Source of the DNA: DASVTR01 sp036382855
Lineage (GTDB): Bacteria; Acidobacteriota; Blastocatellia; Pyrinomonadales; Pyrinomonadaceae
DNA: 64,000 nucleotides
Reading direction: 5' to 3'
Assembly: GCA_036382855.1 (NCBI GenBank)
Contig: DASVPO010000033.1
Span: 310,001 to 374,000 of the forward strand
Positions 54,412-62,965 of the stretch are shown here, piece after piece; positions within the stretch are counted from its first letter, which is position 1, and every line of letters starts with the position of its first letter. A program made the position numbers and the translations under genes. The notes under the pieces are model-generated. The model worked only from the letters and a program-made list of their open reading frames with translations. It was not told where the DNA came from and did no database searches.

Positions 54412-54899
54412 CCCGCAGCAAGCTGCGGGGTATCAGAAGAGGTCGAGTTGAGTGGTTTGCTTCGACCTTCCCTGCTCTTTGATATATTGCTTTATCAGCT
54501 GCTCGTTGCCATGTGCGCCCACGGTGCTGACGAAGTATCCGTCACTCCAGAACTCTCCTCCCCACAACTGCTCTTTGACTTCCGGCAGTTGTTTGGAGAT
54601 TTCCCTGGCCGTGATGCTCTTTATCGTCTGCACGATTTTCTTTGGGCTGTAACCTGGCACGCTCTGAACCAAGAAATGCACGTGGTCTTCATCCGTCCCT
54701 ATTTCCAGAAACTCTATCTCGTAGCGCAGCGCAATGTCTTCGCATATTTCCTTGAGTTTCTCATCTACCATGGGTGTAAAGACTGCCCTGCGATACTTGG
54801 CCGGGCAGACAATGTGGTAAAGCAATAAGCTGACATTATGCTGCTTACGAATGAAGTCGCTCATTCGTACAGTATAGTTCCGCAGCAAGCTGCGGGGAA
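54411..54899. mobile_element. IS200/IS605-like insertion flanked by identical hairpins
   Basis: CCGCAGCAAGCTGCGGGG occurs at 54413-54430 and again at 54880-54897. Each folds into a perfect hairpin (CCGCAGC/GCTGCGG, AA loop). Between them lies one minus-strand Y1 transposase gene. Single-strand transposons of this family have such subterminal hairpins rather than inverted terminal repeats. The element sits exactly at the break between the tnsC stub and the decayed third gene, so it is linked to the deletion. Confidence 0.75.
54433..54864 (-). CDS. tnpA: IS200-type Y1 transposase TnpA
   Basis: From ATG 54864 the protein has 143 residues (the frame opens earlier at 54888). It has the HUH motif (HVH at residues 61-63), the family phrase YHIVCPAKYRR near the N-terminus and the catalytic tyrosine Y127 in LIKQYIKEQ. 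These are the active-site elements of dimeric Y1 transposases that excise and insert single-stranded DNA at hairpins. The length is normal and all catalytic residues are present, so the enzyme looks intact. No TnpB is beside it. Confidence 0.9.
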   Translation of the reverse strand: MSDFIRKQHNVSLLLYHIVCPAKYRRAVFTPMVDEKLKEICEDIALRYEIEFLEIGTDEDHVHFLVQSVPGYSPKKIVQTIKSITAREISKQLPEVKEQLWGGEFWSDGYFVSTVGAHGNEQLIKQYIKEQGRSKQTTQLDLF

Positions 54900-54903
54900 T
54901 TAA

Positions 54904-56859
54904 ACCTATAAGGTTCGATTAAACACCAGAGGCATCCGATTAATTAAGAAAGCTTATGCGTCCAGACTCAACGTAGCCGTCGCTAAGGTTCTCGCCCAAC
55001 TCCAAACGCGTGGGATAATTTTTTCGCCCGGTGTGATTGGTAGTAACCGCTACTATGGCTCCGAAAGATCACTTCCTCCTGAAGATCGTGCCCTACCCTC
55101 ATTAACCACGCGTAGACGCCGCGTACTTCAACTAGTCCGCGATACAGTTTTTGCCCTCGGTCGCGCTGTCCGCACCGGTGAAGTGCTGGACTATGCAGCT
55201 CGCCTATCAGATGGATTTGATATTAGCCCCGAACTCATCACACGGGACATACTCAACTTGAAGGAAACCGGTGACCTCCTGCTCGTTGAATCTACCCGGC
55301 TTCGGGATAATGAGGGTAAGAACTACTACCTGCCCTCTGATCTTGACCCTAGTGATTTCACCGCCGCGCGCCCACTAACTTGGCTGGAACAGGTCGCCAT
55401 CTCTTTCAAAGAGATATGGGAAGAGCGGGTTCGGGATGGGACAGCATCCAGCCGACTACCCAGACCGGTTTCCTCAGCTGAGCTTAGAGATCGCATGTTA
55501 TCTCTTTCGCAACCTCATCCCAATCTCCGAAAGCGGATGTTTTTAGTGAACGCCCTGACCCAGCTATCAGAGTCCGACTCGGTAGTCGTTAGGAAGGTGC
55601 GGCGTCCCGGTCAGCGAGCAGTTTTATGGGCTCCATCTGATATTCCCGACAATAAGATCGATCTAGGCGACCTTTTCGTCAGCGACGCTGAGCGGGTAGG
55701 TGAGGCCGCAGCGCGGGCAGTACGACATCTCGGTCGCCCAGTCAATGTTAGAGACATCAGGGCGGAGATTAAGCTCGACCCAATGCTCTGCCCGGCGAGT
55801 AACGCTAGCCTTGCATCCGTGGTCTGCGACATCTCCAAAATACAGAGGCAATCCAAACAACAAGGGACTGATATTCACTACTCCCGCAAGCTTGTCCGCA
55901 TTTTCAGGGCTGGGAGGATTGATAACGACACTTATTACTACCACACGCAAAAAGGACTAGACGATGCGAAGTTCTTCGTGCAGCTCGAACAGCTCAAACG
56001 CAAATGGACTTCTTACGGCGCTATCAATCAGATGACCGAACTCGGTGGCTGCACTTATCCATCAATAGCCCTCGGCAGAGCGCTTATGGTTGAAGCGAAT
56101 GCAAGGCGAATAAAGACCAATCTCGAAAGACTCCTCAAAACCGAACAAGGCATGGCAGAGATAAGAGGCGATGCCGAAATCCTGCTCGATCAAGTACGAA
56201 GCATTGTTGAGCAAGTACAATTGTGGCTAAAGGATAAATCCCGCTCTACTCTCAACTGCCCCTCCGAAGTAGACTTGACAGTACTGACATGGACAGCGGC
56301 AGAACTGCTTGCCTTCCTGAAACCCCTTTATCCATTAGCACAGGAGATCACGAATCCGAATAAGCTCATAAGGCTTGTGTTTCGCAGCATCCGGCGGGTG
56401 CCGAATACAAGCTTTTGTTCGCGCTTCAACCAGATCCCTGATGAAGCTGCCGAATATTTGTTTGATCGCACGGACGCCTTACTCTATGCGGCACAAAAGT
56501 GGAGAGGGCATGAGTGCTGTTTCCAATCGGCGCTGGCTGCCTCTAATCTGGGGCTTCTCCGTGATGCCCGATTTGTATTCACCCTGTTAAGTATGCACAA
56601 ATTCGATGATCGATTAACAGGTGTAGCTTGCCTCGCTTTCCTTCAATGCCCTCAGTCACTCAAAATGCTAAGGTCAGTCGCAGTTCAAGATAGCAGTCCT
56701 GTAGTTAGAGAAGCAGCCCTATGGGCCTGCGGGTTCGCAGATATCAAGGATGTTCGCGACCTATTTTCCCCTAGTAGTAAGGAAGACCCAGACTCACGGG
56801 TAAGAGCATTTGCAGAATCTGCTATCAAAAGAGATAAATTGTCGTGGTGGGCAACCTGA
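54904..56859 (+). pseudogene. 5'-truncated homologue of the multi-winged-helix transposon protein
   Basis: The frame is open from 54904 just right of the IS200-like hairpin (651 codons) with no good start; the first ATG is at 55033. From about codon 15 it matches the protein at 4544-6580: FSPGVIGSNRYYGS against FSPGKIGRFRYYGS, KNYYLPSDLD against NLYLPSEMD, DRTDALLYAAQKW against DRTDALIYSAKKW, and LTGVACLAFLQ against LTGVSCLAFLQ. About 48 N-terminal residues, including most of the first winged helix, are missing. It may be a broken gene, or an ORF rescued at an internal start. The strong conservation of the remaining modules supports the modular reading of the intact copy. Confidence 0.7.
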
Positions 56860-56887
56860 CAAGCTAATACATAGAGAAACTTTTATA

Positions 56888-56940
56888 ATCTCACATGCCC
56901 GTGTGAACACTTTGATGATCTCACGGGCACATGATTTCAC
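56888..56940 (+). repeat. Three ATNTCAC words downstream of the second module
   Basis: ATCTCAC (56888 and 56918) and ATTTCAC (56934) lie within 53 bases, with CATGCCCGTG and CACGGGCACATG between them in partly inverted form. This is the place where the far end of the second module could lie. The match to an end is only by position and repetition. Confidence 0.3.
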
Positions 56941-56984
56941 GTAAGCCAGGGCGCGTCCTATTCTACTGGCGCATGAGCATCAAT

Positions 56985-58202
56985 CTACCATGCCCTGATC
57001 CATGCTGTATTTTGTCCAGTGTCTGGGTCCCAAAATTGGGTATACCTCTCCCAAGGATTGTACCGGTACGTGATATGGGCCATCCATACATGCCGTCCGT
57101 CATTGAAGCGGAACAACATCTGTCGCCACTCCCAATTCGGATCGTTCAACATATTCGTTGCCGAGTATTGATGGAGGAAAGGCAACTGGTCGAACCGCCA
57201 ATCGGAACTCGCACGTTGGACCATATCCTTGATCGCCTGCTGTGTATCATTGTAACAGGAATTCAATACTGGAACATCCGAGGTTGGTTGGTAGGAGTGT
57301 TGTGCGCCTTCCGTGAGCACCCGAACGTCTGCAAAATTCCAATTTCTACATGAAAATATGTCTCCCGGCACCCCACGTCTAGCACCATCTTCAATAAGGT
57401 ACACCGTTTGGTCGAAGGAGCCTTTAAGCAGAATGTTACTGCGAGGGGGCCAGTTAGCACCTGTTGGCAGGCTATTGACCCAAGACTGGGAGTTCGTGGA
57501 CACGAAATTGTGGGCGTTACTGAACCCCCACCCGTTAGTCTCATAGGCGAATGCTGTGACTGGTCTCTTGTATCCTGCCGAATCTCTAACGTACACGGTT
57601 GGATTCTGATCACCCTTGATCAAGGTCACCGGTGAGGCATAACCGAAGTTGGCCGCATACGTAGTTGCCGACCCGCTGGCCGAAACCGAAGTGACCGGTC
57701 GTGCGTTCGGATTGGTGACATTACGGTAGAGACTAAGGTGAAGGTGCGCCCCCGGATCAGTTTGGCATGTGGTTTGGACGCTGGTGCCAGTGTTTCCGAC
57801 TTTGCCGATCTCCGTTATTCCGGCAAGGGCAAAATCATTCACACTCACGTTGATTTCGCTTAGGTGGGCATACCTAAGGGCAAAAGATGCCCGTTGGTCA
57901 TAAATTACGACCGTGTTGCCGAAGCCGCTCTGGTAACCGGCGACCACAATCTTGCCTGAGATTCCGGCGTAGGCTTTTTTCCGGGCGGTGGTACCACATG
58001 AACGCGCCCAATCTTGAGCATAGAAATCGTCGCCGTTGTGGTACGGACTCCCAAAAGTCTGAGTCCATCCGTTTGTGTCGAATACCGGGTAAATCTTTGA
58101 GGTACCGTTGGGATTCAACACAATGTTAGCGGGTTGTTGGGCAGAGGCGCTAATGACGCCAAGAAAAAAAACAATCACGCTCAGTAAAACTTTCATCATC
58201 AT
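56985..58202 (-). CDS. Secreted M23 (LytM-type) metallopeptidase
   Basis: The 405-residue protein starts with a clear signal peptide (MMMKVLLSVIVFFLGVISASA). The M23 domain follows, with a first metal-ligand region, HNGDDFYAQD, and the second motif HLHLSLY, separated by GNTVVIYDQ and HLSEINV. Such enzymes cut peptide bridges in peptidoglycan, sometimes for lysis or cell separation. The C-terminal 200 residues look like repeated WD/lectin-like strands (YVRDSAGYKRPVTAFAYE, VYLIEDGARRGVP) and may bind cell wall. AAGGAGAAT before the ATG is a good ribosome site. It lies on the minus strand between the second transposition module and the tRNA. Confidence 0.8.
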   Translation of the reverse strand: MMMKVLLSVIVFFLGVISASAQQPANIVLNPNGTSKIYPVFDTNGWTQTFGSPYHNGDDFYAQDWARSCGTTARKKAYAGISGKIVVAGYQSGFGNTVVIYDQRASFALRYAHLSEINVSVNDFALAGITEIGKVGNTGTSVQTTCQTDPGAHLHLSLYRNVTNPNARPVTSVSASGSATTYAANFGYASPVTLIKGDQNPTVYVRDSAGYKRPVTAFAYETNGWGFSNAHNFVSTNSQSWVNSLPTGANWPPRSNILLKGSFDQTVYLIEDGARRGVPGDIFSCRNWNFADVRVLTEGAQHSYQPTSDVPVLNSCYNDTQQAIKDMVQRASSDWRFDQLPFLHQYSATNMLNDPNWEWRQMLFRFNDGRHVWMAHITYRYNPWERYTQFWDPDTGQNTAWIRAW

Positions 58203-58386
58203 TCTCCTTAAAGCTAGACGCTACGATCAGCGTCAGAAACGCGGGCGGCCTTCGGGCCTGTTCGCCTAAAACGATTGGCCCACTCCCGCCCATTAAAACC
58301 GTGCCGCGTGTGAGGAGTTTTTGAGTGTCGCCGACCGACTCTTAAAAGCGCCGCTACTTCGACCACTCCGGGGCAACCTCAGAAGC

Positions 58387-58462
58387 TGGCAGGGGCACCA
58401 AGACTCGAACTCGGACCTTCGGTTTTGGAGACCGACATGCTGACCATTAACACTATGCCCCC
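58387..58462 (-). tRNA. tRNA-Trp (anticodon CCA)
   Basis: The minus strand folds as a full tRNA: acceptor GGGGGCA with TGCCCCT, D arm GTGT/GCAT, anticodon stem TCGGT/ACCGA with loop CTCCAAA (anticodon CCA), and T arm CCGAG/CTTGG with loop TTCGAGT. Discriminator G and an encoded CCA tail are present. Its 3' end points to the accessory island, the orientation in which integrative elements usually insert. No second copy of its 3' end was found in the window. It lies 19 bases from the dioxygenase-like gene and near trpS. Confidence 0.9.
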
Positions 58463-58480
58463 GTTGACACTCGTTAAGCC

Positions 58481-59842
58481 TTATACTTGCACTTCCACTT
58501 CCTCCATACGGGCGATTGTCCGGCGGCTCGCGCGCAGATCGGCGTAGGCCACTAGGGCGGGGAATAATTGGTACAGGCGCTCGACCGAGAATTTGAGGTA
58601 CGGCGTCCCGCCGCCGGATGTCCCCCCGCCGACCGCCTTGGGGTCGTCCGCAATCTGGCGGCCCGCGACGTGACGGTGATGGTTAAGGAATCCGCCGGTG
58701 ACTCTTCCCGTCTCGTCCTCCGACCCGTGCAGATTCTTGTCCGTATCGACAAGGCGGTTCAGGATCGTCGCCAGAAAGCTGGAGTCGTCGGGGAGGGCGA
58801 CGAGGCGCGCCGAGGCGAGGCGCGCGGGTGCCATCGCCCTGCGCCGGGCGTTCTCCGCGCGCAGGGCCTCTCTCCATGTTCTCTCGAATACAGAGACGGC
58901 CTCTCGCAAGTCCGCCTTCCCGCCGCCTTCCAGCGCCTGAAGCCCGGTCAACATGTAGTCGAACTGTTCGACTATCGTTTCCACTTCCGCTTCCGCGTCG
59001 GGCATCAGCGTTATTTCCCGCGGGGCGGCAGCAGCATCGCTGACGGGCGAGAGTCGAATGAGGACTTCGTGCGCCAGCTCGTCTAAGCGCGCCGCGAGCG
59101 CTGGCGTCGAACCCTCCGGGGGGTTGGCCCAAGCGTATCCGCCGCGCAACACTAATTCATCGGCTAGGCTCACGGGCAGGTGATCGACTTTGTCTTCACC
59201 CAAGTAGCATTTCTGAAATTTCTGGCCGGGGAAAAGACGCACATTCAACAAAGAAGATTTGCCGAGCGCCCTCTGGAGCAAACGGAACTGCGCGGTCTGA
59301 AATCCGCTGGCGGGTTCCAGGTATTTCCTGAACTTCTTGAACTCCCTTTGATCGAACAGCTCAACCTTCTCGCCCCCCGCCTCGCCGACCGGGGCTAAGT
59401 AGGTCATCAGCCGGGGCAGGACTTCCCCGCTGCTGTACTTCAACCTGCCGGAGGCGGTCAGCGCGGGACGCCAGAACATCTCCCCTTCTTCATCTTCGGC
59501 GAGGCTCAGGCATAAGCTCGACAGGTCTTCGTCGTCCTTGCTTAGCAGGGCCTCGAACGTTCTGGCGATGGCAGCACAGTCGAAGATCATCTGCTTGAAG
59601 ACGAGTTCAAACATTTGATGGGTGATGATGAAGATTCGCTCGTCGGGGATGACCGTCGAGGGGGCCTGACAGCCCAGCAGGTTTCCGACGTCAATGTAGT
59701 CGTGATAGTTGAGCAGGCGAAGTCCGCCGGGCGAGAAGGGAGGATTTATCTCCATGTCGCCCCGGAGGTCTATCTCTTCGCCCTCGCGCGTCTCGACGTC
59801 AACGGCGAACGTCCACCAATTTATGTCTTTGCGAAATCCCAT
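58481..59842 (-). CDS. Tryptophan 2,3-dioxygenase-like haem protein
   Basis: The 453-residue protein contains the dioxygenase landmarks: NYHDYIDVGNLLGCQ and THQMFELVFKQ (distal His75), then NHHRHVAGRQ (a likely proximal His) and GGGTSGGGTPYLKF, followed by LYQLFPAL. The reaction expected is oxidation of L-tryptophan to N-formylkynurenine with a haem cofactor, but some members have other indole substrates. It is longer than typical bacterial enzymes (about 280-400 residues), mainly in the middle. It follows trpS by 11 bases on the same strand, so the two probably form an operon, together with tRNA-Trp nearby. Composition is GC-rich, as in the backbone. Confidence 0.8.
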   Translation of the reverse strand: MGFRKDINWWTFAVDVETREGEEIDLRGDMEINPPFSPGGLRLLNYHDYIDVGNLLGCQAPSTVIPDERIFIITHQMFELVFKQMIFDCAAIARTFEALLSKDDEDLSSLCLSLAEDEEGEMFWRPALTASGRLKYSSGEVLPRLMTYLAPVGEAGGEKVELFDQREFKKFRKYLEPASGFQTAQFRLLQRALGKSSLLNVRLFPGQKFQKCYLGEDKVDHLPVSLADELVLRGGYAWANPPEGSTPALAARLDELAHEVLIRLSPVSDAAAAPREITLMPDAEAEVETIVEQFDYMLTGLQALEGGGKADLREAVSVFERTWREALRAENARRRAMAPARLASARLVALPDDSSFLATILNRLVDTDKNLHGSEDETGRVTGGFLNHHRHVAGRQIADDPKAVGGGTSGGGTPYLKFSVERLYQLFPALVAYADLRASRRTIARMEEVEVQV

Positions 59843-59853
59843 AGCCCTTGCCC

Positions 59854-60864
59854 TCAGCCCCTCGCCGGGAGGCCGACGATCTCCCGTACCTCTTTAATTG
59901 TGACAACAGCGGCCTGCCTCGCCCTGTCCGACATCTCTTTGACCTTCGGCATTACCGCCTCGGAGTCCCGCAAAAGCGCTTCGCGCCTCGCGCGGAGGCC
60001 GGACGTGAGTTCGACCAGAGCGTCCGCCACAGCATCCTTCAGTTCTCTATACTGGCGCTTCCCCGCTTCGTACTCTCCGCGCAGGGAGGAGGCCGCCTCG
60101 CATTTGCCGCACGCGTCGAGTATCCCGAAGAGGTTGGCTACGCCCGGGCTCATCTCGTCGCCCGCCTGCGTGCCGCTGTCGGTCACGGCGGCCCTGACCT
60201 TATTCCTGACGCTCTGCTCGTCCTCGAACAGTCCGACGTAATGACGCGGCCCCAAACTCTTGCTCATCTTCTTCGACGGGTCGGCCAGAGACATGACCTT
60301 AGGCACTTCCGTGAAGAGGGCGGCGGGCTCCGGGAAGAACCGCACGCCGAACTGAGTGTTAAAGCGCCGCGCTAGCAGCCGCGACAATTCAAGGTGCTGC
60401 TCCTGGTCTTTACCTACGGGAACCTGCTCCGCGCGGTAGAGGAGTATGTCGGCGGCCTGCAAGACCGGGTAGCTGAAGAGCGCGGAAGAAATGAACTGCC
60501 CCTCCCCTTGCCCTTCTAAGAACTCCGCCTTTTCCTTGAACTGCGTCATCCGGCGCAATTCCCCGAACGGGCAAAGGCAGTTTAGAATCCAGCACAGCTC
60601 CGTGTGTTCCGGGACGAGTGACTGGATGAACAGGATCGTTTTCTCCACGTCAATGCCGCTCGCCAGGAGGTCTACGACCATCCTCTGAGTGTTCTCGCGG
60701 AGCCGAGACGGCTCGTAAGGCATCGTCATCGCGTGAAGGTCTACGATCCCAAAAATGCAGTCGTTGTCCTCCTGTAAGCCGACCCAGTTTTTCACCGCGC
60801 CGAGGTAATTACCGATGTGCATTTCTGCCGTCGGCTGTATGCACGAGAGTATTTTGCGTCCCAT
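59854..60864 (-). CDS. trpS: Tryptophanyl-tRNA synthetase
   Basis: The 336-residue protein has the class I signatures MHIGN (the HIGH motif, about residues 15-20) after SCIQPTAE, and KKMSKSLG (the KMSKS motif). It also has typical TrpRS segments such as FIQSLVPEHTELCWILNC and LLYRAEQVPVGKDQEQHLEL. It attaches tryptophan to tRNA-Trp in the cytoplasm. The length matches bacterial TrpRS. It stands upstream of the dioxygenase-like gene in the same operon and close to tRNA-Trp, so tryptophan charging and breakdown genes are clustered here. Confidence 0.95.
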   Translation of the reverse strand: MGRKILSCIQPTAEMHIGNYLGAVKNWVGLQEDNDCIFGIVDLHAMTMPYEPSRLRENTQRMVVDLLASGIDVEKTILFIQSLVPEHTELCWILNCLCPFGELRRMTQFKEKAEFLEGQGEGQFISSALFSYPVLQAADILLYRAEQVPVGKDQEQHLELSRLLARRFNTQFGVRFFPEPAALFTEVPKVMSLADPSKKMSKSLGPRHYVGLFEDEQSVRNKVRAAVTDSGTQAGDEMSPGVANLFGILDACGKCEAASSLRGEYEAGKRQYRELKDAVADALVELTSGLRARREALLRDSEAVMPKVKEMSDRARQAAVVTIKEVREIVGLPARG

Positions 60865-61181
60865 CTCAGGCCCTTTCTTGAGCGCCGCGGACCTCGCCCC
60901 TTTCCGCCCGCGCCCATGGGCGAGGCTCCACGGCTCGACCTATCAACCCGCGCCCAAACTGTATGTGTGCGGCAGCGGCCAAACCTTACAAATTTTTTTA
61001 GGGCGGGGCCTATGGTGTCCCTTTCACCGGCTCCGAAACTGAGGTGTTCTTGCAGGCTGAAAACTTACAGATAGGTGAAAAAAATTCGGCGAGGATTTAT
61101 TTCGGTCGGCGTTGTCTGGAGGGCGAGATTCAAGGCCGGTTGTTGAAGATACAGCTGGATGAAGATGGCGTGCCGACGGGT
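60865..61181. other. Intergenic region upstream of trpS
   Basis: About 315 GC-rich bases hold no convincing gene. The plus-strand frame at 61044 mostly overlaps the sigma-linked gene and is taken as a shadow. The promoter of the trpS operon should lie near its left end. Confidence 0.45.
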
Positions 61182-62201
61182 CTATTTTTTCCTTATGCTA
61201 AATTCGTATCCTCCGATCAACTGGGGGTCGAAGCCGGGCCTTATGCCGTAAACCGTAACGGTATAGTCATCGCTGACAAGACTCGCGGCGGGCAATCTCA
61301 GCTTCACCCGATCAGATTTTTTGTTGCTCACCACGTGGCGCGTAATCTCGTCACCAGCCGTTTCAGGCGCGATCTCGACCCTGTACGCGTTGAAGTCGCC
61401 CGGCTGTTCGATGACCAAGCTGAGCGTGAGCCACCTGACGCCGCGCCCAATCTCGATTACCTTCGGCTTGAAATTTGAGCCTTTCGTAGCCGGGCTAGGG
61501 ACAACGGTCGCGTAGGCGATGAGAGAGCGCGAGCCTTCCGCTTTGAGTCTTTGCAGCTCCCGCTGTAGCTCCTCCTCGTGCTGCTCATACTCTTCCTGCT
61601 GGCGGCGAATCTCCTGCTCGTACTGCTCACTCACGCTCGTTTGCTGTTCCAACTGCCGCCGCAGCTCCTCCTCCCGCCTGCGGGATTCGAGCGTGCGCTG
61701 CTCCTCCGCGACGAGTACGGACTGGACCTTTGAGAGTCGGTCGGTCAGGCTGATCAAACGGTAGATCAAGAAAGAGAGTGCCACCACCGCGACGCCGAGC
61801 GCCGACCTCAATACGGCCAGGCGGTGGACGTGGAAAAAGGCTCTAGCGGACTCCCAAAGGGCCGCGAGCCTTCCTGGCTTGGCGGGCTGACGGGTGGGCT
61901 GGGCAGCGGGGACGCCGAGTTTCATCAGTGTCCTCGCGACCGCCACCTTCTCGCGACGCCTGGCGGAAGCGAGGTAATTCAATTTGAACAGCTCCCGCTC
62001 GCGCGGCGGGAGATTCCCGCGGATATATTCATCTACCAGATCGTCCTCGACCCTGAGGAACCGCTCGAAAAAGTCATTGTCTCCGAACGACTCTTCAATA
62101 TCATCCTGCTCCTCGGCGGAGAGTTCGTCGCCCAGAAGGTAACGGATCATGACATCTGTGCTGTCGGTTTTATGCTCCACGGTTCGGCCTACCTCCGGCA
62201 A
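61182..62201 (-). CDS. Membrane protein with coiled coil, linked to the ECF sigma factor
   Basis: The 339-residue protein begins with an acidic helical region (IRYLLGDELSAEEQDDIEESF), followed by ERFLRVEDDLVDEYIRGNLPP. One membrane helix lies at about residues 128-148 (VLRSALGVAVVALSFLIYRL). A charged coiled coil rich in Glu/Arg/Gln follows, and then a beta-rich C-terminal domain. It starts 42 bases after the ECF sigma gene on the same strand. The position is that of an anti-sigma or signal-sensing partner; the N-terminal helical part is a plausible sigma-binding region. No zinc-binding His-Cys-Cys motif was seen. The role is inference from context. Confidence 0.6.
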   Translation of the reverse strand: MPEVGRTVEHKTDSTDVMIRYLLGDELSAEEQDDIEESFGDNDFFERFLRVEDDLVDEYIRGNLPPRERELFKLNYLASARRREKVAVARTLMKLGVPAAQPTRQPAKPGRLAALWESARAFFHVHRLAVLRSALGVAVVALSFLIYRLISLTDRLSKVQSVLVAEEQRTLESRRREEELRRQLEQQTSVSEQYEQEIRRQQEEYEQHEEELQRELQRLKAEGSRSLIAYATVVPSPATKGSNFKPKVIEIGRGVRWLTLSLVIEQPGDFNAYRVEIAPETAGDEITRHVVSNKKSDRVKLRLPAASLVSDDYTVTVYGIRPGFDPQLIGGYEFSIRKK

Positions 62202-62243
62202 GTCGAAGGATTATCAACATCGCCCTGTCGCGTGAGCGAGGGC

Positions 62244-62843
62244 TTATTTCAAGTCGTACCCATGTCTCTTTAGACACGTAAGACAGCACTCCTCCAATTT
62301 TTTTCTTAAACGGTGCATTCTGAGGTAGAAGTAGTTGCGCGATATCCCCAGGCGTTCCGCCAATTCCTCAGTTCTTTTTTCATCACGTTTTTCAAGTTGC
62401 GCGTACTCCACGAAGGCGTCGCGTTCTTCGGGCGGAACTTCTTGCAGGCAGTGCCTGACACACTCTTCCCTGAGCTGCTCGAACTCCTTCTCCTCCGCGC
62501 CGCCGCGCACCCCGCCCGGCCGCGGCCGCCCGTGTACTTCCGGGTCGAGGGGTTCCCCCTTTTCATCGGGCACTCTCCAATGCTGCTTGAGGTAAATCTT
62601 GGTTATGCCCCAGATATACTTCTCTATGCTTTGTATTTCTTCGGACCTAGGGCGCTCCGCTTCGAGCTGCTGCAAGACGATTAAGATTGCTTCTTGGACT
62701 AATTCTTCCGCGACCGCCGAGGGGACATTACGCCTTTCGAGATAGGCTATGATTCGCTGACGCAGGCGCAATAGCTTTTCTTCGGCCAGCCCAGGGTCCG
62801 GGTCAAGCCGCCGCAAGAACCGTGAGGTGACGTCTTCCTCCAA
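62244..62843 (-). CDS. ECF-type RNA polymerase sigma factor
   Basis: The 199-residue protein has sigma region 2 (about residues 28-80: LVQEAILIVLQQ, SIEKYIWGITKIYLKQHW) and region 4 (about 130-190: LAERLGISRNYFYLRMHRLRKKL, with a helix-turn-helix). The linker between them is acidic and Arg/Gly-rich. Such sigma factors redirect RNA polymerase to a small regulon, usually in response to stress or surface signals. It is followed by the membrane-protein gene and preceded by the CHAT gene on the same strand, a setting common in Acidobacteriota, so they may form one signalling unit. Confidence 0.8.
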   Translation of the reverse strand: MEEDVTSRFLRRLDPDPGLAEEKLLRLRQRIIAYLERRNVPSAVAEELVQEAILIVLQQLEAERPRSEEIQSIEKYIWGITKIYLKQHWRVPDEKGEPLDPEVHGRPRPGGVRGGAEEKEFEQLREECVRHCLQEVPPEERDAFVEYAQLEKRDEKRTEELAERLGISRNYFYLRMHRLRKKLEECCLTCLKRHGYDLK

Positions 62844-62965
62844 ATTAGCAACAACCTTTCAGTCAGCGAACAGTTGATCGTCGCCCCACCCTTTCTTAAT
62901 GAGGGACCGATCCCGGCGACGGCGGAGCGCGCCCACCTCTACGTAGCGCGGATGCGCTTAAACTT

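Noticed and set aside
1745..56859. Simple composite transposon from two identical modules
   Set aside because: The modules are in the same orientation but clearly diverged in protein sequence and differ in gene content, so they were probably acquired separately.
61044..61478. 144-residue plus-strand ORF next to trpS
   Set aside because: Most of it lies opposite the sigma-linked membrane-protein gene, which has clear domains; the high GC content makes long antisense frames common here.
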